The position numbers and the translations under genes are program-made. Under the pieces are notes generated by a model that saw nothing but the letters and a program-made list of their open reading frames with translations, ran no database searches and was not told where the DNA came from. From positions 1 to 64,000 of the forward strand of contig NZ_JPUG01000064.1 of the NCBI RefSeq assembly GCF_000739015.1: a DNA stretch of 64,000 bases. Reading direction: 5' to 3'. Origin of the DNA: Microvirga sp. BSC39 (GTDB lineage: Bacteria; Pseudomonadota; Alphaproteobacteria; Rhizobiales; Beijerinckiaceae). Below, one piece after another: positions 1 through 8,555 of this stretch. The number at the start of each line of letters is the position of its first letter. Position 1 is the stretch's first letter.

Positions 1-154
1 CCACACGCACCTTCGGTGCGTCGGGCTGGGCGAGCGCTTCGATGAGAGCCCGGTGAAGGATCGCACCGGGCCGGAGCGCCTTGTCGTCCGGGCCACCCGC
101 CTGACGGCAGGTGACGCAGACGTGCAGGCAGATCTCCTCAGGAGATGAGGTCAT
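1..154 (-). CDS. DUF1636 putative metal-binding protein, 3' end cut by the window
   Basis: Reading leftward from the ATG at 154, the first 51 residues are open to the window edge. They contain a clustered Cys pattern (CLHVCVTC, a C-x3-C-x2-C arrangement) followed by a GPDD stretch, typical of DUF1636 proteins, which are small predicted metal binders often found in cobalamin and cobalt loci. It lies 19 bp downstream of the riboswitch-controlled hupE on the same strand, so it is probably in the same B12-regulated transcript. The C-terminal part lies outside the window. Family assignment rests on the N-terminal motif and context only. Confidence 0.72.
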   Translation of the reverse strand, partial: MTSSPEEICLHVCVTCRQAGGPDDKALRPGAILHRALIEALAQPDAPKVRV

Positions 155-173
155 CGATCTATAGCCGATCCGC

Positions 174-797
174 TCAGGCGAAGGCCGGCAGGGCCAGGGC
201 TGCGACGCCCGTGACGGCAACCGCAACGCCTGCGAGCCGCAGGGCGGGAGCGGCGAGCGCGCCGTTCATGAGCGAGCGGGCGGCGAAAGCCACGCCGGTG
301 GTGAGCGCAGTCTGAACCGCCACGAGGCCGACGAGATAGGCGGCGAGCGGGGTGGATTCCGCGCCGATGATGGATTCGCCGAGCGCATAGCCGTGCACGG
401 CGCCGCCGGCGGCGAACAGAACCGCAATCAACGCATAGGGCAGGGTGGTGCGGATGGTCGCCGCAAGGCCGATGGCCACGACGCTCAGCGCCACGAGGAC
501 CTCAGCGTAGGGCAGGCTGGCGCTCATCAGGTGCAGGCCGATGCCGGCCGCCATGGCGGCCATCCAGAAGGCCGGAAGGGTGAGTCCACGGGCGAAGCGC
601 GAGGCGACGAGGCCTACGCCCACGAGGGCGGCGAGGTGATCGAGACCGATGACCGGATGGCCGAGGCCCGAGAGCAGGCCCTGCGTGAAGGTGGCCGGAA
701 TCATGCCGCCCATGGGGTGGTGGGCGAGGGCGGGCGTCGCGGCGGCAAGGCCGGCGAGCGTCAGGGCCAGGAGGCGGGTCTTGGGCAGAATCGTCAT
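174..797 (-). CDS. hupE: HupE/UreJ family metal permease, probably cobalt
   Basis: 207 residues. A cleavable-looking signal peptide (about 1-25, ending ALA-HH) precedes roughly six hydrophobic segments. The family signature HPVIGLDHL near residue 47 and HGYALGE further on are the metal-site motifs of HupE/UreJ secondary nickel/cobalt transporters. I chose the start at 797 because a GGAGAG ribosome site lies just upstream and it gives the signal peptide; the frame is open further 5' but that part crosses the leader. A cobalamin riboswitch precedes it, so cobalt is the likelier substrate. It would supply Co2+ for the adjacent corrin pathway and be switched off by adenosylcobalamin. Confidence 0.9.
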   Translation of the reverse strand: MTILPKTRLLALTLAGLAAATPALAHHPMGGMIPATFTQGLLSGLGHPVIGLDHLAALVGVGLVASRFARGLTLPAFWMAAMAAGIGLHLMSASLPYAEVLVALSVVAIGLAATIRTTLPYALIAVLFAAGGAVHGYALGESIIGAESTPLAAYLVGLVAVQTALTTGVAFAARSLMNGALAAPALRLAGVAVAVTGVAALALPAFA

Positions 798-927
798 CGT
801 TCTCTCCGTCGGGAGACTCGGGGTTTTCTGAGTCTGTTGAGCTTCCACGGACGGAACCGAATGACGGAGGGTCACTCGACTACGGTCACCGCCGGCACAC
901 CCCGTCCAGCAGACCCGATAGAAGCAA

Positions 928-1097
928 AGGCTGACGGCAGGTCTCCTGGCTCGCGGGTCGATGCTTTTCGCTGCCGCCTTCCCGGGGTTGGATCCCAGTG
1001 GCATTTGGAGCGTAGGCTCGCCGCTTACAGTTGCGGGGGCAGCCGCGGTGTCTCACCGCATTCCCTTTTCACCCCGTTGCCGGGGCACCGTCGGTTT
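928..1097 (-). promoter_or_regulatory. Cobalamin (AdoCbl) riboswitch
   Basis: On the minus strand the conserved blocks of the B12 riboswitch appear in order: GGTGCC near 1088, AAAAGGGAAT and CGGTG, the GCTGCCCCCGCAACTGTAA core, CCACTG, GGGAAGG and the B12 box GCCAGGAGACCTGCC (about 935-949). Flanking CGACGG and CCGTC can close P1. It lies about 130 nt upstream of the hupE start on the same strand, so it should repress the cobalt transporter and the DUF1636 gene when adenosylcobalamin is plentiful. The divergent cobO gene starts 115 bp beyond its 5' end. Confidence 0.95.
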
Positions 1098-1211
1098 CAT
1101 GCTTATCCGGCCAGGGGGGATGTTTCAAGCCTGGGCATCCGGAATGACCGGCCTTGAAATCGGGCTTGAGCCTGTTCATGGTGCGGCCCTTCCACAGGAA
1201 AGCAGGCCGGG

Positions 1212-1817
1212 ATGTCCCAGGACGAAGAGGCGCGCCACCGCGCCAAGATGATCAAGCGCAAGGAAGTGCAGGACCGGGAGGTCGCCTCGAAGACGGTCGA
1301 AAAGGGGCTCCTCATCGTCCATACGGGCCCCGGCAAGGGCAAGTCGACGGCGGCCTTCGGCCTCATGCTGCGAGCCCTCGGGCGCGGCTTCCAGGTCGGC
1401 GTGGTGCAGTTCATCAAGGGTGCCTGGGAGACCGGCGAGCGCATGGCCCTCGACCGGTTCAGCGATCAAGTCGAGTGGCACACCATGGGCGAGGGCTTCA
1501 CATGGGAGACGCAGGACCGCACCCGCGACGTGGCGGCGGCGGAGCGCGCCTGGGCGAAGGTGAAGGAGCTGATGGCCCGCGAGGACATCCGCCTTCTCGT
1601 CCTGGACGAGCTCAACATCGCGCTGCGCTACGAGTACCTGGACTTGGCCGAGGTTGTCGAAACCCTGCGGCAGCGCCGGCCCGATCTCCACATCGTGGTC
1701 ACCGGGCGCAACGCCAAGCCGGAACTGATCGAGGCCGCCGATCTCGTGACCGAGATGACCCTGGTGAAGCACCATTTCGCCGCCGGCGTGAAGGCGCAGG
1801 AAGGCGTGGAGTTCTAA
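1212..1817 (+). CDS. cobO: Cob(I)yrinic acid a,c-diamide adenosyltransferase
   Basis: 201 residues, the normal size for CobO/BtuR/CobA-type adenosyltransferases. The P-loop GPGKGKST (residues 39-46), the VVQFIKG segment, and the ELNIALRYEYLD and VVTGRNAKPEL motifs are characteristic. The enzyme transfers the adenosyl group of ATP to Co(I) corrinoids in the cytoplasm. The stop codon directly abuts the cobQ start, so the two are translationally linked. The long hydrophilic N-terminal helix (residues 1-28) is usual for the family and caps the corrinoid site. Confidence 0.97.
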   Translation: MSQDEEARHRAKMIKRKEVQDREVASKTVEKGLLIVHTGPGKGKSTAAFGLMLRALGRGFQVGVVQFIKGAWETGERMALDRFSDQVEWHTMGEGFTWETQDRTRDVAAAERAWAKVKELMAREDIRLLVLDELNIALRYEYLDLAEVVETLRQRRPDLHIVVTGRNAKPELIEAADLVTEMTLVKHHFAAGVKAQEGVEF

Positions 1818-3275
1818 ATGCGCGCGCTCATGGTGCAGGGCACCGGCTCCAACGTGGGCAAGTCGCTCCTGGTGGCCGGCCTGTGCCGGGTCTTTGCGCG
1901 CAAGGGTTTGAGGGTCCGCCCCTTCAAGCCTCAGAACATGTCCAATAATGCGGCCGTCACCGCCGATGGCGGCGAGATCGGCCGCGCCCAGGCGCTGCAG
2001 GCGCGCGCGGCAGGTGTCGCTCCCAGCGTGCATATGAACCCGGTGCTCCTGAAGCCTCAGAGCGAGATCGGCTCGCAGGTGGTGGTGCAGGGGCGCGTGG
2101 TCGGAACCGCGAAGGCGCGGGAGTACCAGTCCTGGAAGCCGCGCCTCATGGAGGCGGTGCTCGACAGCTTCGGGCGGCTCTCGCAGGAGGCCGACCTCAT
2201 GCTCGTGGAGGGGGCGGGCTCGGCGTCTGAAGTGAATCTCCGCGCCGGCGACATCGCCAATATGGGCTTTGCCCGCGCGGCCGATGTGCCCGTGGTTCTG
2301 GTGGGCGATATCGACCGCGGTGGCGTCATCGCCAGCCTCGTCGGCACCAAGGCAGTGCTCGATGAGGCCGATGCCGCGATGATCCGCGGCTTCATCGTCA
2401 ACCGCTTCCGGGGCGATCCGGCCCTGTTCGACAGCGGCATGCAGTTTGTGGTCGAGCGTACCGGCTGGCCGGCCTTGGGCCTCGTGCCGCATTTTTCTGA
2501 CGCCGCCCGCCTTCCGGCGGAGGACGGCCTGGGATTGCGGCGTGAGGGGCGCAAGGGCTCGGTCGTGATCGCCGTGCCGGTGACGCCCTGGATCTCCAAC
2601 TTCGATGACCTCGATCCCCTGCGCGAGGAACCGGGCGTGGAGGTGGTTCTGGTCGAGGCCGGACAGCCTCTGCCGGTGGAAGCGGCGCTTGTGCTGCTGC
2701 CGGGCTCGAAGACCACCATCGACGACCTTCTCTTCATTCGCCAGCAGGGCTGGGACATCGACCTCAAGGCGCATGTGCGCCGGGGTGGACGAGTGCTCGG
2801 CCTGTGCGGCGGCTACCAGATGCTGGGGCAGCGAATTGAGGACCCATTCGGCATCGAAGGCGAGGCGGGCCGCTCCGTCGAGGGCTTGGGGCTTCTCGAC
2901 GTCGCGACCACGCTGACAGCAGAAAAGCGGCTGGAGGCCGTGACAGGCACGACGATTCCCGACGGCACGCCGTTCTCCGGCTACGAGATGCATATCGGCG
3001 AGACATCAGGACCCGACGCATCGCGGCAGCCCTTCGCGCAGCTGGCGAATGGACACGCGGATGGAGCCGTCTCGGCCGACGGCTGCGTGGTGGGCACTTA
3101 TGTGCACGGCCTTTTCGCGGACGACCGTCAGCGGGCGCGTTGGCTCAAGTTGTTGGGGGCCGAGACAAGCGATCTCGCCTACGAGGCGCTTGTCGACGAC
3201 ATCTTGAATCGCTTCGCCGATCATCTCGAGGCGCATCTCGATTGCGAGAGGCTCTTCGCGATCAGCGCACGATGA
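1818..3275 (+). CDS. cobQ: Cobyric acid synthase
   Basis: 485 residues with the two expected domains. The N-terminal ATP-dependent amidoligase domain begins with [11 protein letters not shown]; the C-terminal class I glutamine amidotransferase domain has the nucleophile in LGLCGGYQM (Cys about 330) and the His in GTYVHGLF. It amidates four carboxyl groups of adenosyl-cobyrinic a,c-diamide to give cobyric acid, using glutamine. It starts immediately after the cobO stop. Its last 14 bases overlap the end of the convergent cobD gene. Confidence 0.97.
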   Translation: MRALMVQGTGSNVGKSLLVAGLCRVFARKGLRVRPFKPQNMSNNAAVTADGGEIGRAQALQARAAGVAPSVHMNPVLLKPQSEIGSQVVVQGRVVGTAKAREYQSWKPRLMEAVLDSFGRLSQEADLMLVEGAGSASEVNLRAGDIANMGFARAADVPVVLVGDIDRGGVIASLVGTKAVLDEADAAMIRGFIVNRFRGDPALFDSGMQFVVERTGWPALGLVPHFSDAARLPAEDGLGLRREGRKGSVVIAVPVTPWISNFDDLDPLREEPGVEVVLVEAGQPLPVEAALVLLPGSKTTIDDLLFIRQQGWDIDLKAHVRRGGRVLGLCGGYQMLGQRIEDPFGIEGEAGRSVEGLGLLDVATTLTAEKRLEAVTGTTIPDGTPFSGYEMHIGETSGPDASRQPFAQLANGHADGAVSADGCVVGTYVHGLFADDRQRARWLKLLGAETSDLAYEALVDDILNRFADHLEAHLDCERLFAISAR

Positions 3276-4248
3276 ACCACGCCAGCAGCGCCAATCCCGC
3301 AGAGAGGCTGAAGAGCAGCGCACAGGCCGTGCGATAGAGCTTCAGCGCCAGATCGATGTCGTCGGCCGTTGCCTCCGCGCGCCCATCACCCATCCAGCGG
3401 TCCTCGACGCGCACGTCGCCATAGACGCGCGGTCCCGCAAGCCGCAGGCCCAGCGCTCCTGCCATCGCGGCCTCGGGCCAGCCGGCATTGGGCGAGCGGT
3501 GATGCGAGGCGTCGCGCCGGACGGCCTGCCACGCACCCGGCGCCGAGGCTCCCCGGTGCAGCGCGGCCGCCACGATGATGAGCAACGCCGTCAGGCGTGA
3601 GGCGGGCAGGTTCACGAGATCGTCGAACCGCGCCGCCGCCCAGCCGAAGGCCGCGTGCCGTGGTGTGCGGTGGCCGATCATGCTGTCGGCCGTGTTGGCT
3701 GCCTTGTAGAGCGCCGCGCCGGGGAGGCCGCCGAGGCCGAGCCAAAACGCGGGCGCCACGATGCCGTCCGAAAAGTTCTCCGCAAGGCTCTCGATGGCCG
3801 CGCGGGAAACGCCGGCCTCATCCAGGCTCTGCGGGTTGCGCCCGACGATCATCGAAACGGCTTGGCGTCCGCCTTCGATCCCGCCCTCGCGCAGCCCCTT
3901 CGACACGGCCGCCACATGCTCGTGGAGGCTCCGCTGGGCGATGAGGCTGCTGGCGAGGATCGCCAGGAGGAGAATGCCGACGAGACCAAGCGGCTGGAGG
4001 AGTGCAGTCGTCGCCCAAGTCACTAGTCCCGTCACGGTAAGAAGGACCAGCAGGGCCAGGATTCCAGCCGCGCGTCGCCAGCCGAAGGACGAGTCCTCCC
4101 GGTTCAGCCGTCCGTCCAGCATCTTGATCAGCCGTCCGATCCAGGTGACGGGATGGCCTATCGCCGTGTAAAGGCGGTTGGGATAGCCGACGGCGGCCTC
4201 GATTGCGAGGGCGAGGCTCAGGATCAGCAGGCTGTCGGAGAGGGCCAT
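3262..4248 (-). CDS. cobD: Adenosylcobinamide-phosphate synthase (CobD/CbiB), membrane protein
   Basis: 328 residues, with several hydrophobic segments and the CbiB/CobD hallmarks: HPVTWIGR near the N terminus, [17 protein letters not shown] in the middle, and [11 protein letters not shown]. The protein attaches the aminopropanol (phosphate) arm to cobyric acid at the inner membrane. It is convergent with cobQ (14-bp overlap) and divergent from cobC with only 11 bp between start codons, so promoters for this pair must lie inside neighbouring coding sequence. Confidence 0.95.
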   Translation of the reverse strand: MALSDSLLILSLALAIEAAVGYPNRLYTAIGHPVTWIGRLIKMLDGRLNREDSSFGWRRAAGILALLVLLTVTGLVTWATTALLQPLGLVGILLLAILASSLIAQRSLHEHVAAVSKGLREGGIEGGRQAVSMIVGRNPQSLDEAGVSRAAIESLAENFSDGIVAPAFWLGLGGLPGAALYKAANTADSMIGHRTPRHAAFGWAAARFDDLVNLPASRLTALLIIVAAALHRGASAPGAWQAVRRDASHHRSPNAGWPEAAMAGALGLRLAGPRVYGDVRVEDRWMGDGRAEATADDIDLALKLYRTACALLFSLSAGLALLAWFIVR

Positions 4249-4259
4249 GGGTGAACGGG

Positions 4260-5258
4260 ATGAGTGAGGCGCGGATCTGGCACGGGGGCGATCTGGACGA
4301 GGCCCGGCGGCTGTTTCCGCGGGCGCCCGAGCCGTGGATCGACCTGTCGACGGGGATCAACCCCATAGCCTATCCGGTGCCCCCCTTGCCAGCCTCCCTG
4401 TTCGAGCGGCTCCCATTGCCTGCCGAGCACCGGGATCTGGAAGCGGCCGCTGCCGAGGCCTATGGAGCGACCGATCCCGCGATGGTGGTTGCCGCGCCGG
4501 GAACGCAGGTTCTGATCAGCCTTCTCCCCCATCTGCGGCCGCGCTCCCGCGTGGCGGTTCTCGGGCCGACTTACGCGGAGCATGCCCATTCATGGCGCAA
4601 GGCCGGGCACGATGTCGCCGACGTCGCGACCGTGGATAGGCTCGACGGCACGGACGTTCTTGTAGTCGTCAATCCCAACAATCCCGACGGCAGGCTCCTC
4701 AAGCGCGAGACCCTGCTGCGCCTCGCCGAGGATCTTCGATCGCGCGGCGGCTGGCTCGTGGTGGACGAGGCTTTTGCCGATTTCGAGCCCGGCGAGAGCC
4801 TCGTGCCTGTGCTTCCGTCCAACGCGGTCGTCCTGCGTTCCTTCGGCAAGACCTACGGCCTGGCGGGGTTGAGGACCGGCTTTGCCCTGGCGCCGGAGCC
4901 GGTCGCCACGCGCTTGAGGTCGGCGCTCGGTCCCTGGGCCGTGTCGGGACCTGCGATGGAGACGGGCCGCAAGGCTCTGCGCGACCGGGAGTGGCTGGAA
5001 GCGGCACGGTCCGCCCGCGCCGCCGACGCAAGCCGCCTGGATGATCTTCTGCGGTCCGTTGCTGACGCGCCGTTGCGTGGCACGATCCTCTATCGCCTGC
5101 TGGAGAGCCCACGGGCCCCTGAACTCTTCCAGGTTTTAGGGGAGCATGGCATCTGGGTCAGGCGGTTTCAGTATAGTCCGCGCCTGTTGAGGTTCGGACT
5201 GCCCGGCACTGAAATGGAATGGCAGCGTCTCGAGACAGCATTGGCTCGCTTCTTCTAG
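4260..5258 (+). CDS. cobC: CobC, L-threonine-O-3-phosphate decarboxylase-type PLP enzyme
   Basis: 332 residues from the ATG at 4260; an in-frame GTG three codons upstream is an alternative. It is a fold-type I aminotransferase-like protein: WIDLSTGINP near the N terminus, VVVNPNNPDGR, VVDEAFADF, and the PLP-lysine motif SFGKTYGLAGLRTGF. In the aerobic pathway this family supplies the (R)-1-amino-2-propanol (phosphate) moiety used by CobD, which fits its position back to back with cobD. Little room exists for a promoter between them. Confidence 0.93.
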   Translation: MSEARIWHGGDLDEARRLFPRAPEPWIDLSTGINPIAYPVPPLPASLFERLPLPAEHRDLEAAAAEAYGATDPAMVVAAPGTQVLISLLPHLRPRSRVAVLGPTYAEHAHSWRKAGHDVADVATVDRLDGTDVLVVVNPNNPDGRLLKRETLLRLAEDLRSRGGWLVVDEAFADFEPGESLVPVLPSNAVVLRSFGKTYGLAGLRTGFALAPEPVATRLRSALGPWAVSGPAMETGRKALRDREWLEAARSARAADASRLDDLLRSVADAPLRGTILYRLLESPRAPELFQVLGEHGIWVRRFQYSPRLLRFGLPGTEMEWQRLETALARFF

Positions 5259-5287
5259 GAAGTGCTTTCGATTTGTTCGTTATCAGC

Positions 5288-5357
5288 AAAAAAGAAAAGC
5301 CGCGCCCAGCTTAAACTGCTGGTTCGCGGCTTCTGCCGTGTCTGCCCCCACCGACAC
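5288..5357 (-). ncRNA. Two-hairpin RNA-like element ending in an intrinsic terminator (copy D)
   Basis: Read on the minus strand: GTGTC/GACAC closes a loop containing GGTGGGGGCA, then a long GC stem (AAGCCGCG with CGCGGCTT, enclosing CCAGC/GCTGG) is followed by TTTTCTTTTTT. The layout and several blocks match two elements inside the prophage (50213-50280 and 51583-51650). No gene on this strand obviously needs a terminator here, so a short transcript ending at this hairpin is possible. Alternatively it is only the terminator of an unrecognised minus-strand unit. Structure is visible; function is inference. Confidence 0.45.
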
Positions 5358-5851
5358 GAAAATCTTAGAAAGTATATATTTGGTGAACGTTGGTATAATC
5401 TTTCTGCTTCAATGAGAAAATCAATAAGCTGATTTGGGTGTCGAATGGAATAGTGGAAATTACGTAGACTGCGCCGGCCAAGCTCATACTTCGGTATGAA
5501 AAACTCACGCAGCAAGCTTATCCATTCGTCTCAACAGTCTTCAGGGGCAGGTCTTGAGCCCTTCAAACACACGGATTCTTGTCCCATAGGCACCCGGACC
5601 ATGAACTTTGCATCTCAAAGCTACGCTTCAGAAGTCGATGCTTCCATCTTTGCAGCGCAAAGTGTCGCACCTGTCTGTTTCAGGAGGCTTTTAGACGGCC
5701 CGTCGGAGCGCCTCTAGAGGGAATGCTCACCTTCGTCGCCGAAGCTGGAACGGATCGTGCGGGCATCTCGATGATGGGATGCGTGGCAGGAGGAACCAGC
5801 CGATAGCGCCCGAGTTCAGCCCTCTGACATGATCCTGAAGGAGAGCTCATC
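5358..5851. other. Gene-poor intergenic stretch
   Basis: About 490 bases of lower GC than the flanking genes. Short open frames occur on both strands, but none has a convincing ribosome site, codon use or recognisable motif. On the minus strand an AT-rich stretch around 5370-5390 could hold the promoter of the RNA-like element that ends at 5288. Nothing else is supported. Confidence 0.4.
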
Positions 5852-6022
5852 ATGAATACCCGAAGCTGGACGGCGCTCGCGCTTGTAGCCGTTGCCGTTG
5901 TCGTCGTCTTCTTCGCGCTTCGCGAAACGCACTCCGATCCGGAGAATGCGCCCGGCCGGGCTGCCAGCAAGGAGACGGTCAAGCAGATCCCCTCCAATCC
6001 GGATACGGTCGTCCCGCGCTGA
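5852..6022 (+). CDS. Small single-pass membrane protein, 56 aa
   Basis: An ATG at 5852 is preceded by GAAGGAGA at good spacing and opens a 56-residue frame. It consists of MNTRSW, one strongly hydrophobic helix of about 17 residues (ALALVAVAVVVVFFALR), and a hydrophilic tail with many Pro, Asp and Lys residues. The topology is an N-terminal anchor with a soluble tail. I do not recognise a family. It stands alone between intergenic DNA and a convergent gene. Confidence 0.65.
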   Translation: MNTRSWTALALVAVAVVVVFFALRETHSDPENAPGRAASKETVKQIPSNPDTVVPR

Positions 6023-6040
6023 CGATGCGCAGCGCTGCCT

Positions 6041-6295
6041 CTACCGCCCCAGACGCTTCGCGTTGGCGCGGACCTTCTTGCGATATCCCTTGACGATCTT
6101 GTGAGCGGAGCCGCCGGCGGCAAGCACGGCTGCCGCCTCGGCGAAGGCCGTGATCTTCTCCGTCACCATGAGCAGGTTCTCGGTGGGCGACCCGCGGCCC
6201 ATCGCGGCCTGTGACAGGCGGGTCCAGATCACAGTCTGGGCTTCGAAGGCCAGCATCGTGGTGTCGGTGGCAAGCTTCATCCAAGGTAAAAGCAT
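6041..6295 (-). CDS. Small conserved-type hypothetical protein, 84 aa, phasin-like composition
   Basis: The start at 6295 is supported by CAGGAG eight bases upstream; the frame is open further but without a ribosome site. The 84-residue product is helical and Ala-rich, with a basic C-terminal tail (KIVKGYRKKVRANAKRLGR). The pattern of a helical body with a motif like ENLLMVTEKITAFAEAA recalls short phasin-type proteins of Hyphomicrobiales, but similarity is compositional and I would not assign function. It is convergent with the small membrane protein at 5852-6022. Confidence 0.6.
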   Translation of the reverse strand: MLLPWMKLATDTTMLAFEAQTVIWTRLSQAAMGRGSPTENLLMVTEKITAFAEAAAVLAAGGSAHKIVKGYRKKVRANAKRLGR

Positions 6296-6511
6296 CGAAA
6301 CTCCTGAGGCGCTTCTCTCAATCGATAACATCGAGCGCCGGCATCTGATCCGCTCAAATCCGGAAAGTTGGGCCACATCCCTCCGGAGAGCGGGTTCGCT
6401 CGAAAGAGTGGGGGCGATTCAGAGTGAATTTCAGCGATGCACGCTGTCGTTTAACATGAGGACATATAATGAGGGACGTCCCCTCAGGTCCAGCGTTGCT
6501 GGGGGTTCGAT

Positions 6512-6754
6512 TTGCCCCGCTATTATATCGACATCAGAAGTCACTTCGGCACCGATGAGGATCCGAGCGGCGTAGACCTGCCGGATATCGCAGCTGCCCA
6601 GTCTGAAGCCCTGAAGGTGCTCCAGGCTCTCCTGCGGAACTGGGCCGCGATGCCGCCGAACTACAGCGACGAAATTTTCATTGAAATCGTGGGCGAGGAT
6701 CTTCGCCCGGTGCTGATCATTCCATGTTCCGACATCAAGGCCGTGAAGCGTTGA
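6512..6754 (+). CDS. DUF6894 family protein
   Basis: 80 residues from a TTG start. The N terminus (PRYYIDIRSHFGTDEDPSGVDLPDIAAAQSEAL) follows the typical DUF6894 pattern: a PRYYFD-like strand, an acidic D-x-G stretch, LPD, then an Ala/Glu helix. These small proteins are abundant in Hyphomicrobiales and have no known function. A second member lies in the prophage at 52179-52436. No ATG exists at the family-consistent position, so the TTG is inferred from the alignment pattern. Confidence 0.75.
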   Translation: MPRYYIDIRSHFGTDEDPSGVDLPDIAAAQSEALKVLQALLRNWAAMPPNYSDEIFIEIVGEDLRPVLIIPCSDIKAVKR

Positions 6755-6888
6755 ACGCAACCGGTGGTTTGTCGTGAGGCCCGAGCCAATTCCCTGGCGC
6801 AGTCGCCGGATGGGGACAGGGGGCATCGGACACGCCGATGGGTCGAGGCCCTGAGCCACCGCTCAGGGCCTTCGAAGTCTCAGCGCGA

Positions 6889-7212
6889 TCAGTTGTTGCT
6901 GGCCCAACCTGACAGAGCGGTCTCCGGGAACCTGTCGGTAGGCACCGCAACCCGCACCGGGGCAGGAGGCTTTGCCCTCGTCATGCACACGCGCATATGG
7001 TCCCGGCGCGCTTCCTTGATGATCTCCCGGTAATCGAGGGGAGTCCGGTTGCGGGTTCGGTGGATCAGCCGGGTCTCCTTGTAGCACGCATCCCAGCGTG
7101 CTTTCCCTTCCGGGGTAGAGGCCCAACCTCCCCCCTGAGCGAAAGCGCTCGCGGAGATCAGGGTGGCTGCAGCAAAGACACACAAAGTCGAAAAACGCAT
7201 ATCGGTGCTCAC
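6889..7212 (-). CDS. Small exported protein with signal peptide
   Basis: Either a GTG at 7212 or the ATG four codons later (7200) can start the protein; the ATG gives 103 residues beginning with the signal peptide MRFSTLCVFAAATLISASAFAQ. The mature part is short and basic, with two Cys residues (DACYKETRL and MRVCMTR) that could form a disulfide, and a Pro/Val-rich stretch near the end. I do not recognise a family. It is probably periplasmic. Confidence 0.65.
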   Translation of the reverse strand: MSTDMRFSTLCVFAAATLISASAFAQGGGWASTPEGKARWDACYKETRLIHRTRNRTPLDYREIIKEARRDHMRVCMTRAKPPAPVRVAVPTDRFPETALSGWASNN

Positions 7213-7887
7213 GTTGTGAGTATCGGCTCACTTCATGAACGATAACCGCTTCAGGCCTTGAGCGTCGCATCGGAGGGGGCAGGGCAAAAGGGTATCTACT
7301 TTTGCGTCATCAGCCCGGCGGGAATAGGTGGAGCCTCGCGCTGCGCCCGGCGCAGTCCGGCTTCAGGGGAGCTGGCAGCAGATGAGGAACGCGGTCAGCG
7401 CAGCCACGAGAGCCGTCGCCATGAGGCCTCTGTCGATGGGATCATTGGGCACCGCCCTGCGGCCCAGCACTCGCCTCATCAGAACCCAGCTCTCGGTGAG
7501 ATTAACATGGGTTGCTTACGTGTGGCAGGCCGAGCCGGTGTCAACCTCGTTCCGTTTAAGACTAAGGGCTGAGTTCCCGCGCTCCGAACCGGCGGGAGGG
7601 GCAATATGCGCTGCGCTGAGAGCTCAGGGCGCGGTCAGGCGGCATGATGCGGGTCTCGCCTTGGATCCGCCATTCCTCAGCCAAGGTGCTGACAGTTTAT
7701 CAACCTAGACCACGAGGGCCGGCGCATCTTGCGGGTAACGCAGGCTCCTTGCCTTTCAAGCGGCATACCTTTGGAACTGCCCAAATGACCTATCGTTTAC
7801 CTAATGTGAGGTATAGCGGTGGCTATGCGGCGCCGAGATCCGGTCCGACCGCACCACCGTATGTCACGAACGTCAGGTGAGGCAGTG
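7213..7887. other. Intergenic stretch without a supported gene
   Basis: About 675 bases. A small perfect hairpin (GCAAAAG at 7284-7290 with CTTTTGC at 7299-7305) is present. Overlapping rightward open frames between 7258 and 7880 have Arg/Ser/Ala-rich translations typical of non-coding frames in GC-rich DNA, and no ribosome site. I see no RNA gene. Confidence 0.4.
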
Positions 7888-8262
7888 ATGGAGTTGGAGA
7901 AGATCAAAGAGGCTATCGCGGCTTCCACACGCGATGAGGAACTGGCCTCGGCGACACGCTACGAAGTCGAGGCTTACGCCAGGCTCTGGCCCTTCGTTTT
8001 CCTGGTCAACGACTGGGATGTCTGGAACGGGAGCAAGAGATCGCTCAACCTCCAGGTCGTGCGCTGGCTCGAGAGCGAGGGTGCCCCCTACGACTTTTTT
8101 CAGATCCGTACCGGCTTTGGCCTGATGGGGTTCAAGGATCAGGAAGCCGCCAAGGCGTTCGAGCGGCGGTGGTCGGGCCGGTCACAGGGGACGCCGGCCT
8201 CGAACGGGGACTGGAACCCGCATCCGCTGAAAAGCACCTTCGAACCTGTGCACGTCAATTAG
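7888..8262 (+). CDS. Hypothetical protein, 124 aa
   Basis: The ATG at 7888 follows AGGTGAGG, a plausible ribosome site; upstream in-frame residues are Arg-rich and look non-coding. The product begins MELEKIKEAIAAST, is acidic and helical in the first third, then carries aromatic-rich segments (YARLWPFVFLVNDWDVWNG) and a hydrophilic C terminus. No transmembrane helix or known motif is apparent. It is the last chromosomal gene before the prophage attL. Confidence 0.6.
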   Translation: MELEKIKEAIAASTRDEELASATRYEVEAYARLWPFVFLVNDWDVWNGSKRSLNLQVVRWLESEGAPYDFFQIRTGFGLMGFKDQEAAKAFERRWSGRSQGTPASNGDWNPHPLKSTFEPVHVN

Positions 8263-8423
8263 GCAGGTCCCGGACGCCACGTTCCCGCCAAGCTCGGCAG
8301 TGGTGCCTTTCCGACTGGCCCCGGCCATCCCGTCGGAAACAGCAGCGGTGTCGCGGCCATGCATTCAAGGGTGGGTTCGAACCTGCACGAGAGGGTACGG
8401 CGCTAGACGCCTGAAGAGCGGAG

Positions 8424-8471
8424 TGGCTGGGGGACCTGGATTCGAACCAAGACTAACGGAGTCAGAGTCCG
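8424..8471 (-). repeat. attL: displaced 3' half of tRNA-Gln
   Basis: On the minus strand these 48 bases run from the anticodon loop through a complete T arm (CTTGG-TTCGAAT-CCAGG) and acceptor 3' strand TCCCCCA to CCA, but no 5' half follows; phage sequence begins instead. 42 of 48 bases match the 3' half of the intact tRNA-Gln at 53510-53557. The innermost 15 bases (8457-8471, CGGAGTCAGAGTCCG) are identical and are the likely crossover core. The integrase gene begins 85 bp inward. Confidence 0.9.
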
Positions 8472-8555
8472 GTTTTATCCTTTTGGTTTCAATCATTTGA
8501 CCTCCTGAACTCTGTCTAAGTCTACCCTGAAGCATTGAGAAATTCGCCCTCTTGT

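Noticed and set aside
393..1157. Long plus-strand frame over hupE and the riboswitch
   Set aside because: Gly/Arg/His-rich translation is a typical shadow in GC-rich DNA and it crosses the conserved riboswitch.
5255..5515. Leftward 86-aa open frame downstream of cobC
   Set aside because: It runs through the strong hairpin and T-run at 5288-5332 and has no ribosome site or ATG; the structured element is the better explanation.
7258..7880. Several rightward frames in the intergenic region
   Set aside because: Overlapping, Arg/Ser/Ala-rich, without ribosome sites or motifs.
8371..8423. tRNA-like GGTTCGAACC just left of attL
   Set aside because: Only a T-loop-like palindrome; acceptor and anticodon arms cannot be folded around it.
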